The notes below the pieces were generated by a model that saw only the letters and a list, made by a program, of their open reading frames with translations, made no database searches and was not told the DNA's origin. The translations under genes and the position numbers were made by a program. A stretch of 64,000 nucleotides of DNA, taken from the NCBI RefSeq assembly GCF_003144195.1, contig NW_020290016.1:62001-126000 (forward strand). The letters are read 5' to 3'. Positions 33,365 through 45,982 of this stretch are shown one piece after another (the stretch's first letter is position 1; each line of letters opens with the position of its first letter). The DNA comes from Ceraceosorus guamensis (taxonomy: Eukaryota > Basidiomycota > Exobasidiomycetes > Ceraceosorales > Ceraceosoraceae).

Positions 33365-36300
33365 TCATCCTAGAAGGTCGAAATTGCTAGCAGAAGGGGC
33401 AGCGCGCGCATTCACGGTCGGCTCGCTGCAGACACGAAAGGGTAAGACGTGTCAGCATGGGTGGGAAAAGGCTCAATGTGGTATGAGCGTGGCGTGCATA
33501 CTCACGGATGATAAGTCCAGACCGCCAAGGGTTTGGCAGAGGTGACGGGGACGAAAGAAACCCACGGAGAGGCGGAGGTCGTCTCGCTGCTAGAGTGTGC
33601 CTCCGAATCGGAACCTGCGGCAGGAGATTCGCTGGCTCGAGCAGATGCGGTGGGAGAAGCGTTGCTAGACACGAGCGTCACCGCATTGCGCCAAGCTGCT
33701 GCGGCGATGCGCTGTGTGGCACTGGCTGTGCTTTCACTGACACTTGCTGAGCTTGGCGAGGTCGACATGGTTGATGCCGTTTCCGCCGAGGAAAGCGCGC
33801 TAGTCGTGGGCGTCGCACTAGAGGTGATCATCGCCGAAGGCACAGTCGGAAAGGCAGAGGGCGCGTCGCGCAACGCTTCCACGGCACTGGCATGTGTCGG
33901 CAAAGGCGCCGTCTTGGTTTGGCCTTTGATACTCTCAGCTCCGCCCGACGAGGTGCTGAACGAAGAAAAAACAGAAGCGGGCGACGATGCAGTGGATGCG
34001 CCGAAAGCCATTTGAGATCCTGCCGCCTCAGTGAGGTTCCCCTCCTTCGCTTGCTGGTCCTTCAAGTTCAAGGGAAGCTTGCCGAGAATGCCGCTCAAAA
34101 GTCCGCTCGCTTGGCTGCCAGTAAGCCCCGAGAGGAGGCCGGACGCTCCAGCAACAGCGCCCTGTCCCTGATTCAAAACTCCAGAGAGCTGACCGCCGAC
34201 CAAAGGAAGGCCATTGAGCGTGCCTTGTGCATTGCTCAGGGGACCGGTGACCGCGTTCGGAGTCAACAAGGAAGTGAGAGATCCGACATTGATACCCTTG
34301 CTGGCAAGCGCACGAATGGTGCTCGCATCGAGTCGAAGGCCCAGCTGCGTTAGCTGACCCAGCTGATCAACGTCGACACCTTTTGAGGCTAGAGCAGCGA
34401 TGGTGGCCGGGTCAAGACTCAGTCCTGAAGACAGTCCCGAAGCGAGACCCGGCAGAGGCAAAGACTTCGCTGCAAATTGGTAAGCCGAATCCGCAGTCTT
34501 GCTCGATGCGCCAGCGCTCGCTGTAGGGGTCGCGGTCGCATTCTGCACATTTTGAGTGGTGTTGCTGGACAGAGGCTGCTCCTTGAGAGTCTGCAATTGA
34601 GCGGGACTCAGCAGCCCTGGGTTCGCACTGGCAGCAGCGAGATCAGCAGCGTCGATGAGTGGCGGCTCTCCATCTTCCGCTTGAGCTTCGGCATTAGCCA
34701 CACTCTGCGCTGCAGCTGCAGCTGCATCGGCGGGTGTCCAGTTAGGGCCGGAAGCGCCTGTCGTAGCTGCACCCTGTAAGGCGCTTTGCAGTGCTTCAAT
34801 GACCTCTGGAGTCAATGAGGCCAAGCCAGGCGTCTTCGAAGCTACAGATTGAGTGGGAAGCAGGTTCTCTAGACTCGAAGGCAGCGTCGCAGGAAGCGAC
34901 CCAGACCCGAGAAGACCAGAAGCCAAAGGTAGACCGCCCGCGAGGCTTCCAAGAATCGAGCTTGGGGCAGCTACTGTGCCCAGAATACCAGACAGAGCGG
35001 TCGGAAGGCCAGCATTGGCGCCGCCTGCCAGACCGCCAACACTTGCCGAGCCAAGCAAGGCGCTAAGAGCGTTAGGGTCCAAAGAGGCCGGCAGTGCTAA
35101 AAAGTCCTGGGCTGACAACTTTGCACCGAGCTGTGAAGCCTGACCGGCGCTTGCTGACCCAAGGATACCCTGAAGCTTTGAGAGCTCAGCAGGACTGAGC
35201 TGAGGCGCTTGCTGTACGGGAGCTGTTCGGCCTAAAGCATTGGAAGAGCCGAGCAAGGCTTGTAAGCCGGGCAACTGAGCAGCTTGCTGGACCTGTGCTG
35301 CTTGTTGAGGCAACGAGCCGACCAGTGAAGACAGCTGAGGGTTTATCGTGCTCGAGACGGGAACGCTTTGGGCTAAGCCTGGCAGAGCATTCGTAAGACT
35401 CGAGAGGCCGCCACTCGGTCCTTGTAGGCCACCGAGAGCAATAGCGAGCGGAGAGTATCCTTGCTGTAGGGTGTTGCTGAGCGGCCAGCTTGCCTGCGGC
35501 GCCGCCCCAGATAGGAGGGACGCAAGTTGAGCAGCGATGTTAGCTGCTTGGTTCTGCGCAGTGTTGGCGCCATTTCCCAGCCCCGAGAGTGCAGGAGGCA
35601 ATTGACCGGTCACACCGCTTGAAATGCTCCCCAGCGGTGATGTTCCAAGACTTTGCTGCAGAGCGTTGGCCACACCGCTGAGCTGGGATGCGGACAAGCC
35701 TGGGAACGCTTGGGATAGCGCCCCAGTCAGAGCCGAAGCGGCGGCATTGCCGTAATTGGTAACTGGTCGGACGCCGTTGAAGACTGCATCTGGATCGCTG
35801 AGCGCATCTAGGCCTTGCGAGGAGTCACCAATGATTGAACCTTGCAATCCTCTCACGAGTCCTTCCATTGCAGCTCTTTGCTCCGAAGTGAAGTCTTCTG
35901 TGCACCATAGGGAGGCGATCAAAGTTAGCCTCCGCCTGTTCGAGCTTCCCGATCATGCTACACTGGAACTCACCTTTTGAGGATTCGCCTTGACGTTTCC
36001 CAAGTGTCTCTGGGTTAGCCTGGGCTTGAGAGGATTCGGCGCGTCGAAAAACTCGGTCTTGGCCCTCCAGCTCGTCAAAGTCATCGGCGTCAGCATCGCA
36101 GTCGTCTTCCTCGCTTTCATCTGCGCGCGTGACAAATTCCTCGTTCTGCAAGTCGTTGTCCTGATCGTTGGCACTCAGAAAGTTAATGTGAAGCCCATCC
36201 TCTGTGTCGGCGTCCGACACGAAAGCGCCATCATCAGCATCCGCATCCACTTCTGCTTGCGTGTCCGAGCTTGCCACGTTGTCGACATGACTATGCACGG

Positions 36301-37177
36301 TGACAAGTCGTTTTCTGAGATCCTCGGCAGTCGAGTCATCATCCGCAGGGGCGTCAGGCGAATCGGCCTCGGGAGCTGCATCGTTCGCAGGAGGCTGCAT
36401 CTTGGCAGCGGCGGGCCTCGAGGTGGGCTTGGCTTGCTGCCAATAAGTATGTGTACGCGTGCGAGTGGTAGTGACCGTCGTGTAAGGCGTCTCATAACCG
36501 TATCGATGACCTCCATGACGCTCGTGCTCGCGCTCATAATCGTACGAGTGGACATGCTCGGAGGTGTGACCGTGGTTCTCGGGAGCAGCTACATCTTGTG
36601 CCTCGTCAGCGGCCCTCAGCGCAAGCCACACTCTGCGAAGGACGCCCGCAGAGGCTCTTGCAGATGGTCTGACATCTTTGATCAAGCTCGAAGTGTCTGC
36701 CAGAGACTGTTGAGCGGAGCTTGACGAGGAAGACGCGCTTGCGCTGCGCCGAACACGGACCATCCCGCTCGCCCCATCCGCGCGATTCAAGGTGTGGCGC
36801 TTCGACTTGGCAGTGCTCCGACGGGAGCCAGCCGCAAAGTCAGCCGGCTTGTTTGTTTTCGCCGGTTCTTCGGAAGCGGTGCTGCTAGGAGCGATCACCA
36901 TCACGCTAGCCGTGACCGTAGTGGTCGAATTGGCTTCCTGCTTGGCTTTGTTGGCCGCCTGTATGGACCCGGTAGAAGTCGGCTTGGTGGCTTCTGCCGT
37001 GACGGTCAACGTCACTGTGGACCTGGGCTTGTCGACGCCTGCAACGGCGCTCGAGCTGACGTCAGCAGAGGTCACGAAAACAGAGTCGTGAACAGCAGGC
37101 TGTCCATTGATAGGCTGACTGGCTGCTAGAGCGAGAGCAGCGGCAACAGCGGGAGCGCTTGCGGCGGTGAGCTTCAT
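33365..37177 (-). CDS. Large secreted Ala/Gly/Leu/Ser-rich low-complexity protein, function unknown
   Basis: I do not recognise a family. Three exons (37177-35974, 35897-33506, 33425-33365) close in frame to 1218 aa. The first 22 residues look like a signal peptide (AVAAALALAASQP). Next come a Thr/Val/Ser-rich part, a His/Tyr patch (EHVHSYDYEREHERHGGHRY), a Thr-rich strand (YTTVTTTRTRTHTYW) and an acidic stretch with dibasic sites (LGKRQ, RKRL) that could be Kex2 sites. The second exon is about 800 residues of short LxxLLG, GLxSGL and ALxxxLP repeats, with a clearer duplicated unit (LDPATIAALASKG / LDASTIRALASKG) in its middle. It closes with a Ser/Thr-rich tail. Cysteines are almost absent, and I see no transmembrane helix or GPI tail. 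A cell-surface or hydrophobin-like coating role is only a guess. The gene converges on clathrin with a 255-bp gap. Confidence 0.7.
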
Positions 37178-40100
37178 GTTTACAGTATTAGAGAGCGGTG
37201 CTTCGATCCCAAAAGCCTATAGGGCAAGGATAAGAGGACCTTGAATGAGATGGATTGGTCGCGGCGGAACAGCTGATAGGACGTAGACCAGCTACGTATG
37301 TGAAGCCTGAAAGGTGGGAAGCAGATGTGATCTGGATAAAGTATAAGCAAACGTGTGAGGCAAGAACGGATGGCAATAGCAGGGATGACACGACAAAAGA
37401 GAATGATAGAAGGAAAGGAAAAGAGAGAGTCAAGCGAGAGCGGGAAGCCAATAAGCTGTTTCATATGTGTAGAGCTTGCCTCACCTCCCCTTGGAGGGCG
37501 CGTTTACGCATCCGCACTGCGCACAACTTGGTCGTCTGCGAGCAGTAAAGCTGACCGTAGCCGCAACGGCTGCCATTCTTGTCCGTCTTCAAGCAGCAGC
37601 GTAGCTGACCGTGCGAGACATAGCATCACGCTTCTTCTATACGTGATGGCAGCCAAGCGCCTGCCACAACAGTGACGCGCCTTCTGCAAGTCGACCGTTG
37701 CACTCCAATAACGGTCGCCTGTTGAGGACCGGTGCTGGTCGAATTAGTGAGTGTTCACGCAACATCGCCAGCGCGACGCGACAGCAGACGAAGCCTCAGA
37801 AGACTGATGTGGTCTTCGACAACGGTCGAGTCCGTGAGATGCCAGCGCATACCCTCCGAGCGCTGGGTTACCCTCCTCTGACGGATGGATGAAGGTCACA
37901 TCAGTCAGAGTCACGAGTGTGCGTGCGTGCGCGTGCCTGTCTTTCGCCCGTCCGTCATCTAGCGGCACGAGACCGCGCCAGTCGTGAGTGCCAGTCAAAA
38001 GTGTGTGCTTGCGGGACAGCCGGCCGAGTGCTCACGTGACTACAATTAGGCACCGGCGGTAGGTCACGCGAGCTTTGCCTTCGCGGACCAACGGCATGCA
38101 GTCGCGAGGCTCGTTCGAGAAGTCATCACTGAGAGAGCTACCGTAGGGAACACTGCTGAAGGGTGACGACAGCGCAGAGAAAGCCTCGAGTCGAAGAAGA
38201 ATACGCTGCGCAAAGCATCCGTGTGTCCACGCATCCTATAGCACATTCGCTGGCCGTGACTGATGCGTGAAGAGGCGTGACCAGTAACGCGCGCAATCAT
38301 GAGTTGCGGGTGCCGCGCGGGCGTCTGCATCCAATTGCAGATCCCCTCCAAACACCAGAGCCAGGCTCCAAAGCAAGGATCGAGAGCGAATCATCTCCAT
38401 CTCGAATGGTCAATGAGGATTCACGGATTGTAGAGTCAAGATTTCAAGAAGATTTAAAAGTCTGGCGTCTAACGCCGCAAGTTCTCAGGCCAACCCACGT
38501 CATCACAAGTTGCATTAGCCTGACTGGGCGTGATGCCGCGTGTGAAGCACAGCCGCGTCAGCGAAGAATAGACGCCGGCCCTGTTGCTGCTGCATGCAAA
38601 TGCTGAGCTGGTAGACACGCTACGGCAAGTTCCGCACCTGCATCTGCATCCAGACTCGGTCTTCCGTCGAAGAGGGCTCGCTAGGCGTCTTTTGACTGAC
38701 GATCGACTGTTCAAACTCAGGTTGAAGTCACGAGTATAGCCCCTTCACGATCTGGGATGAGCCACGGAAAGGACCCTCGTTTTTTGTTGCACCCGCGATG
38801 CATCCCTGCCCGCGCTCTGACGTATGTGGTTTCATCCCTCGTTTGCACGTACAGCTCGCCAGGACTGGCTCAGCTCGAACCGTCGGCCTATGCTCGCTTG
38901 ATTCGGAATGCGTGATCGAGGGCCCTGTACCAGTATCGGTGATCGTGTCCTAAGCATCGGCAAGATAGTCATAAGGCAAGCTGGAAGCGCCTAGCGTGTG
39001 TCACACACCCACTCTTGCCCTGACGCGCTGGGGATGCATCGTAGCAGACGATCCGCCACGACGCAGACGAGGCCGCGTGGAGGGGCTCTTGCGTGAGGGG
39101 CAGCTGCGCCCACCCCTTTTTCTGACGTGGAGCTCCGGTGCGCGTGATTGTTAATTGTATTTCAAGCTTTGACTGTCAAACTCTTTTCTTTGAATTTCTT
39201 GCACTTTCGACTCTTGACTCGAACAGAATTTGGAGAGGCGCCCCGGACTGACATTTGGTTCCCCGCCTTGAGCTGAGTTCCAGCTTGCACAAGCCTTGAT
39301 TCAAATTGCTTTCTGCTCAAGACTACTCTTCAAGATGATTACCAATCTATAAATTCAAAGTCATCAACTATTCGAAAGTCAAATGTCGCACAACTCTTAT
39401 TCAATAATTGGTAATCTTGGTCGTGAATAAGCATGTCAATTCGAGTTTGAATGCGAGCTCTACCAAATCATCAATCAAAATGCAGCATCCTCCGAATTCG
39501 TCTCGTGCGTCTCACAAATCCATCTTGACTGGTCAGGTACCGGAACCGCGCTTGCCGCCACGATGCATGAACTACGCTGCGATATGAGTATAGGTACCCG
39601 TACTCGCGCCGCTATCACGTATAGGCCACAGCAAAGTTGAATGTACAAATTTGTCCATGGGCGGTACGTGTGGTGCATGCTGGTTGGTGATCGAGCCAGC
39701 CACCGCGTATGGAGCGCAGCGGGCCCTCTGTGCGAGCTGCATGGCGGCGGCGGATTGCCAAGCATGCAGCAAAGCGCTGATGTGCCGCGTGCTCGCGTTC
39801 AGCTTCAAACGGCGCGCGGTCGCACAGTTCGCGGTGTTGTCCAAATCTAGAAATCATCGAATTCTGCCTCCGCAAGATGGTTCGCTTGCAACTCTTGAGT
39901 TTGACTCCCAACTGTTTTATTCCACCGGATGCAATCCTCTCACCTCGACGATCACGACGACAAAGGAGGCGCAGCGATTTTGGTGACCTTCCGCGCCTGG
40001 CCTTCATCACCACATCACCAAAACCTCGAGGAGTTGTGACTTCTTTCTACGACTAGTCTGCCTTGCAAGTCACATTCACGTGCGGTGATCGCGAGTCGAT

Positions 40101-40271
40101 CTCGCCGTCTCTCAATTCATCTATAGCATCCGGTCTCTCCCTTCGACTCCTCGGACACGACCGGCGCTCCCACGTTGGAGCGAATCTCAAGTCCAACGAG
40201 CTGCGCTCGTCGCCTTGTCATCTTCAGCGTCGTCAAAGGCAATCTCGACGGACGCGGCAACCGCCCCAAAC
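37178..40271. other. Gene-poor region, about 3.1 kb
   Basis: Divergent gap between the large secreted protein (-) and the CSC1-like gene (+). No gene is supported. It contains one CAGTCGTGAGT copy (37979), a long AT-richer zone of TTGA/TCAAG/CTTGA words (39140-39480), and a GCATGC-rich patch (39690-39830). The short frames near 39615-40013 on both strands are mutual shadows without motifs. The last 250 bases are probably the CSC1 5' UTR. Confidence 0.5.
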
Positions 40272-43200
40272 ATGTCAGATTCAGCGCAGACCGAAGGCGG
40301 TGGAGGAGGAGGCGGCAATGTGATAGCTGACAGACTGTCTGCCGCACTGGTGAGTCAAAGCTGCAGATCTCAATTTGCCGGGAGGATTGCATGCTGCGAG
40401 AGCTCCATGTTGTGGACGAGCCAGTGCTGATGGATTCTGATCTGCTGTTCGCACGTAGAATGACAGCGCCAAGCTGGATGGAGGGAGAGTTGCGATCGCT
40501 GCTGGCGCTTTTATCGGACTAGCTGCCATCACGCTACTTGGATTCGAACTGGTTCGTGGCAACAACAAGATGGTCTACGAGCCCAAGCGCAAGTACGCCG
40601 AAGCAGGCGCACCTCCTCTGAAACCAGTCAGGTACAGACCGCTTGGCTGGCTGACGAAGTACAGCGAAGAGGAGCTCTTGCCCTTGGTCGGTCTTGACGC
40701 GATAACCTTCCTGCGCTTCACGAGAATGATGCGCTGGCTCACCACCTGCCTAGCGATTCTGTTGTGCGCGGTGCTGATTCCCGTGGATCTGGTGTCCAGC
40801 GCTAACGGGATACCGACCAGTGGTGGTAATGATCAAGACCCTGGTCTACTTCGAAGGTTTACGATTCAAGCAGTGAGCGGTGGTGCGATTTGGGCCCACG
40901 TCATCATGAGCTACGTGGCAACTGGAGTCATCATTTTCTTTCGTGAGTGTTTCTGCACTCGACTTGCGATTCGAGTGCAATCATCACGGGGTTCACCGAG
41001 CATCTGCATCCTTTTGGCTCCTCTGCGCAGTCATCATCAATTATCGAAAGATGGTGCAGCTCCGGTGGGCTTGGTTCCGAAGTCCAGAGTACCAGGACCA
41101 ATTCTACGCTCGTACCTTGATGATGACGAATGTGCCCAAGCAGCTGCAATCGGACGCAGCGCTCAGCGGTTTGCTGTCGACCATAGGCATGCCGTATCCC
41201 ACTACAGAGGTGCACATCGGACGCGTGGTGGGTGCTCTACCTGACCTCATCGAGAAGCACGAAGAGACTGTGCGCAATCTGGAGCGCGTACTCGCTCGCT
41301 ACTTGCGCGACCCCAACAAAGTACCCGCGAAGAGGCCCACAGTCAAGGTTGGCGGCATCTTTGGACGCACAGTCGATGCCATTGACCACTACACAGAGCA
41401 GATCCAGAAGTACGAGGCTGCGATCAATCAATGGAGAGAACGTATAGCCGAGAAGAAACCCGAATCCTTTGGTTTCGCGTCACTTGCATCGGTCCCTTAT
41501 GCGCACGCGGCGGCTCGCTCTCTGCGTGGTAAGAAGACGCAAGGGGTACGGATTACGCTCGCGCCGGCACCAAAAGATGTCATATGGCACAACCTCACAC
41601 TGTCCAACGCCGCTAGGCGACGGTCAAGCGTTATCGGCTTCCTGTGGCTCGTCTTGCTCTGCTTCGTCAACGCAGTTCCATTGCTTGCCGTTGCTCTCAT
41701 CTCGCAGATGGCCACCTTTCGCGACATCCACTTCCTCGGCGCCTGGTACGCGGAGAGTGCGGCAACATTCCAAGGAGTTGCCGCTCTCGTGCCGCCAGCC
41801 ATTTCTGGCTTGTTTGGCTACTTCTTGCCTATTCTGATGCGTCGCATCGCCAAGTACAGAGGAACTACGACTCGCACCCGCCTCGACAGAATTATCACCA
41901 GCCAGTACTTTGCTTTCCTGGTCATATCGCAATTCCTGATCTTCACCCTGGTCGGGGTTGCGATTTCTGTCATCGTGGGCCTCATCAACAGGGTCGGACA
42001 GCACGAGTCTTTCGGCCAAATTTTCAATTTTCTCCGAGGTAACGTCGCAAATCAAATCCTCGTTCAGTACATCAGCTTCAGCAATTATTGGATGACATTT
42101 CTGCCGCTGCGTCTCTGGGTCGCCCTCTTCGACCTTGCGCAGGGAGTTCGCCTCGTTTTTGTTTGGTTCCAAAAGCACTTCCTCGGACGCACACCTCGCG
42201 ACTTCCGCGACTTTTCAAAGCCGCCCGTCGCAGAGTACGCCATACTCTATGCCAACCTGCTTTTCGTCTTTGCAGTTGCCATGCTCTATGCGTGTGTGGC
42301 TCCATTGGTGGTCGCATTCGCCGCTTGCGTTTTCTGGACTGCTAGCATAGTCTTCAAGTATCAGCTCATCTACGTCTATCGCACCAAGTCGGAAAGCGGC
42401 GGACGGCTCTGGAGAGTGATTGTCAACCGCATCCTCGCGTGCATCGTCTTCATGCAGCTCATTCTAGCTCTAGCCCTCTTGCTGAGGGGCAACAGTCGTC
42501 TCCAGGCGATTGCTGCCCTTCCACCCGTCTTGGCTGTGGTCGGTTTCAAGATCTATTGCGCCAAGACATTCGACCAGCGCTTCGACTGGTACATTCCGAA
42601 TGCGCAAGAGCTAGCGACTTGCAAAGTTCACGGTGGAGATCAACGTCACAACCGATTGCAGCGGCGCTTCGGCCATCCGGCTTTGCATCAGCAGCTCTTC
42701 ACGCCCATGGTGCATGCCCGCGTCAAGCACTTGCTGCCACAGATCTACCGCGGCCGCATGGAAGCGAGCACAATCTCCAACATCGATGGTCGCAAGACAG
42801 AGGTCGAAGAGATGGAAGGCGGCCTGCGGATCGCCGCAATCGAGGAGCAAGATCTCGAGTACGACCCGCACACGGATTCCGATGTCCGCTCAGTCATGTC
42901 CGGTACCACCTTCGCAGGAGTCGGAACCCCCACTGGATACGGACCCCCGAGTCGTGCCGGAACTGCACCAGACTTCGAAAACCAATATGCCAACTATCTC
43001 GCCGGCGTCGATGCACCCAGCCTTCCTCCTGCTGGTGACCAAGACTACGAGATGGGTAATATTGGAGGCCTGGCAATGCATGGAAGCCGAGACAACCTTC
43101 TGGAGAAAACTCATCCAGGCTCATTGTACAGCGATCACACCTTGATGGGAAGCGGCGGCCATGGCAAGAAAGGTTCACAGGGTCAGTACTCGTACTACAC

Positions 43201-43711
43201 CTCATCACCTGGCCCCACGCCCGGATTGGATCAGGTGCCGCAGACCAACTATACTCCCGGCGGCGGGCGAGGTCACCAGGCGACCAGCAGTGCAGGCGGC
43301 GGATACTTCCCTAGAGTGGACGCGAGCGGAGATTCTCGCTACCAGCAATACTACAACAACGGACCTCAACAAGGCCAACAGGAGCTTCGTCATCAGGCCT
43401 CGCATGGAACCTTCGCTCCAGGATCTTATTACACCGCGTCACCTCAAGGCTCTCCACGGGCTCAGCCGCAACGAATGTACGGCGGACCGCAGGGTAGGGC
43501 TTCTCCTGGCCCAGGAACACCGGGAGCGGCCGCTGCCGCATATGGGGGCCAAGCACCGTCGCAATATAGCTATGGTCAAGGGCCACGGCAGCCTTCCGGC
43601 GGGTATGGAGGCTACCAAGCGCCGGGTGGCAACTCGGGTGGCGGGTATAATAATGGCGGTCGGGGCGGCGGTCAATATCCTCACTCACGCCAAGGCACAG
43701 GAGGTTACTAG
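40272..43711 (+). CDS. CSC1: CSC1/OSCA/TMEM63-type hyperosmolality-gated cation channel
   Basis: Multi-pass plasma-membrane protein of the calcium-permeable, mechanically or osmotically gated OSCA/TMEM63 family (CSC1, Rsn1, Phm7 in yeast). Exons are 40272-40349, 40459-40942 and 41031-43711, giving 1080 aa. The N-terminal helix (VAIAAGAFIGLAAITLLGFE) and two further helices form the late-exocytosis part. The cytosolic loop follows (ARTLMMTNVPKQLQ, with a coiled stretch HEETVRNLERVL). The RSN1_7TM core starts near AARRRSSVIGFLWLVLLCF and includes FLPLRLWVALFDLAQ and PPVAEYAILYANLLFVFA. After about residue 740 the tail is cytosolic, very rich in Gly, Gln, Tyr and Ser, and probably disordered (GGYGGYQAPGGNSGGGYNNG). 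The start is the ATG after the UTR; an upstream frame opens with TTG. Family is clear, the specific paralogue is not. Confidence 0.92.
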
Positions 43712-44466
43712 ACAATGTCAAGCAATGCTCAACGCTTGGCCAAAGCATTCGCGAGCGACATGGTCATGTCATCTCTGTGCCCTTTCTTCGCCAGCTCCTT
43801 TTGCTTGCCGCGGCACGTCTGGTCAGACGCTTTTTCGACAGGGCGCAACGGTCATCACTCTACTTGTCTGCTCGCAATCTTGCTGTTCCGCATTATCCCT
43901 CGAATCCACCCTCCACGGACACTTCTTTGTGTGCAGACTCACGCGACGAGTAGTCATCTCATCCGCCGCGCGGTACGTCGAATCAGTCTTGCACTCTCTC
44001 ACACTCCCCCTAACTCCATTCCACGCCTCTTCCCCATCGTCATCACTATCACAACCCTTTCTGAAGCCCCTTTATGCCGCCCAATCTCGCCCGTCTCTCA
44101 CATACAATGTAAGCTCGCTATGGCACTCGCACGCACTCGAAATAAATTGCGACTCTTATTGTATCTTGCTCTAATGACTCTGAGAAGTTATGAACACGAT
44201 GAGAATGCTGCTTGACACAGCACCGTGACTTGCACGTGTGCCGCAAGCCTGTCCAGAATAACAGCGCAATAGACCAGAGCTTTTGATTCGGCTGACATTG
44301 ACCTCACATCACTTGTAGACTCGCAATGGCGAACCTAGCAATGAAGCCAAGCATTTCGCAAACGTCTCTGATGTCATTGATAGCGCTACCTTTACAGGAT
44401 GGAAATGTCTGGTGTGTGACGAATGAGAAAGTAGGCTACTGTGCGATCTATGGTGCCGCGCTGCCA
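43712..44466. other. Convergent intergenic spacer
   Basis: 3' to 3' gap between the CSC1-like channel and RAD51. It holds CT-rich 3' UTR-like sequence and no supported gene. Confidence 0.6.
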
Positions 44467-45982
44467 TTACTCGGTCTGGACGCATGCAATGCAACAGAAA
44501 TCAGCCACGAGTTGTTCTTCGCGCGCGAGCTTTCATAGCAGTGTCACTTACGGGGTCAGTTATTCCCTCTGGACCGATGCTGAAAACCGCGTCAGCCTCG
44601 GGGAGACATGGAGAATCGGCGATTCGGCAGATGCGTTGAGTGCCTCGACCTTTGCGGAAGTTCAGGCTAGATTGTAGGAGCGAGTATTGTCAGCAAGGTG
44701 CTGCTCCGAAGGGGCGTATACCAAGGGTCATGATGTGGAAGTTTCTCGTTCCGAGACTCACCGGGTAGTGCTGGCATGCGCAACGATATTTCCTCCGATT
44801 GGCTTCTTCGCGTCTGCACCCGCATATTGTCCTCCATCGACCTGCGCTACCACCTGATTGGTGATGACGACAGCCACGCCGAACTCGTCTGCGAGGCGCA
44901 TCAAGCCTCTCAAGAAGCGAGCGAGGTGGGTCTGCCTAGCACTTAGCTCTCCTCTTCCAGCAAAGTCCGTGCGGTAGAGCGAAGTGAGCGAGTCGACCAC
45001 TAGAAGGGAGAAACGAGACTCGGCCATCATCGCCGCTGCTTGAATCAGCAATTGCAGCTGGTGGTCGGCATTATAAGCCCTGGCGTAAGCCACATTGTCG
45101 AGAACTTCCTCGCCATTAAGACCGAAGCGCTCCGCAACAGCTAGCAATCGTACAGGACGCTGTGACGAACGTCTGATGATTGTCAGTGGCGCATACATGC
45201 TTGACACGGTCCACAGAAGCTCACAAACGTGCCCTCCGTATCGATGAACAAGCACTTGCCTTCGCCTCCACCCATATCAATGGGCAGCTGCAAGCATGCC
45301 AAGCGATGTGAGCTGAGTGGGAACACAGAGGTGCATACATTCGAAACGCACCTGGCAAGTCACCGCAAGGGTGTGACACAACTGACTTTTGCCCGTCCTA
45401 AATTCTCCATACAGCTCAGTGATGCTGCCAGTCTCCATGCCGCCGCCAAGAATGTTGTCCAAATTCTTCGAGCCTGTAGTAATCGTTACGAGCTCCGTCC
45501 GTCTCTGATGGTACTCCGTCGCGGTTGTAAAGCCCATCGGCACGAGCTTCGAGGCTGCATAGGAGCCTAGAGTCAGCTTTCCTCCGACGCATCGATTGAA
45601 CCCTTATGCCACTAGACGGATCTCTTACCCTCTGCAATGATCTTATCGGCCTTCGCTTCGCTGATGCCTTTTACAGTGAGCAGTGTTTTGCGAGGTGTGA
45701 AGGCGACGCTTTCGACCGTGTAGTATCCTGCCTCTGCCAGCTTCTTTGTGTCTGAGGAAGAGATACCAAATTCCTACGGCCACCAAATGACGATCGAGGT
45801 GAGCACCAGAGAGCTTCAGTGGTGATCCAGCCGACTGCCTTGAAAGCATCGCGCAAACATGTAACGTGACCCCGCCGCTGATTCAGTGCACGCACCTCTA
45901 GCTTTTGGACCAGCATGGGTCCGGCAACATCATCTTCGAACCCTCCCTCTTCGCCCTGTGTTGGTCTCTGCTGGTCAGACAT
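44467..45982 (-). CDS. RAD51: RAD51 recombinase
   Basis: ATP-dependent strand-exchange recombinase that forms the nucleoprotein filament in homologous recombination. The seven exons are 45982-45896, 45773-45629, 45554-45352, 45287-45225, 45159-44762, 44666-44552 and 44475-44467. They give 339 aa, the same length as human RAD51. The N-terminal HhH part has [16 protein letters not shown] and [11 protein letters not shown]. Next come [16 protein letters not shown], Walker [21 protein letters not shown], Walker B LLVVDS, the ATP-cap region [12 protein letters not shown], and [20 protein letters not shown]. These favour RAD51 over DMC1. The last exon is only ACC-GAG-TAA, giving GITDPTE. If that final GTAAGT donor is not used, the frame runs to a stop at 44501 and adds a basic tail, which would be unusual for the family. 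Confidence 0.93.
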
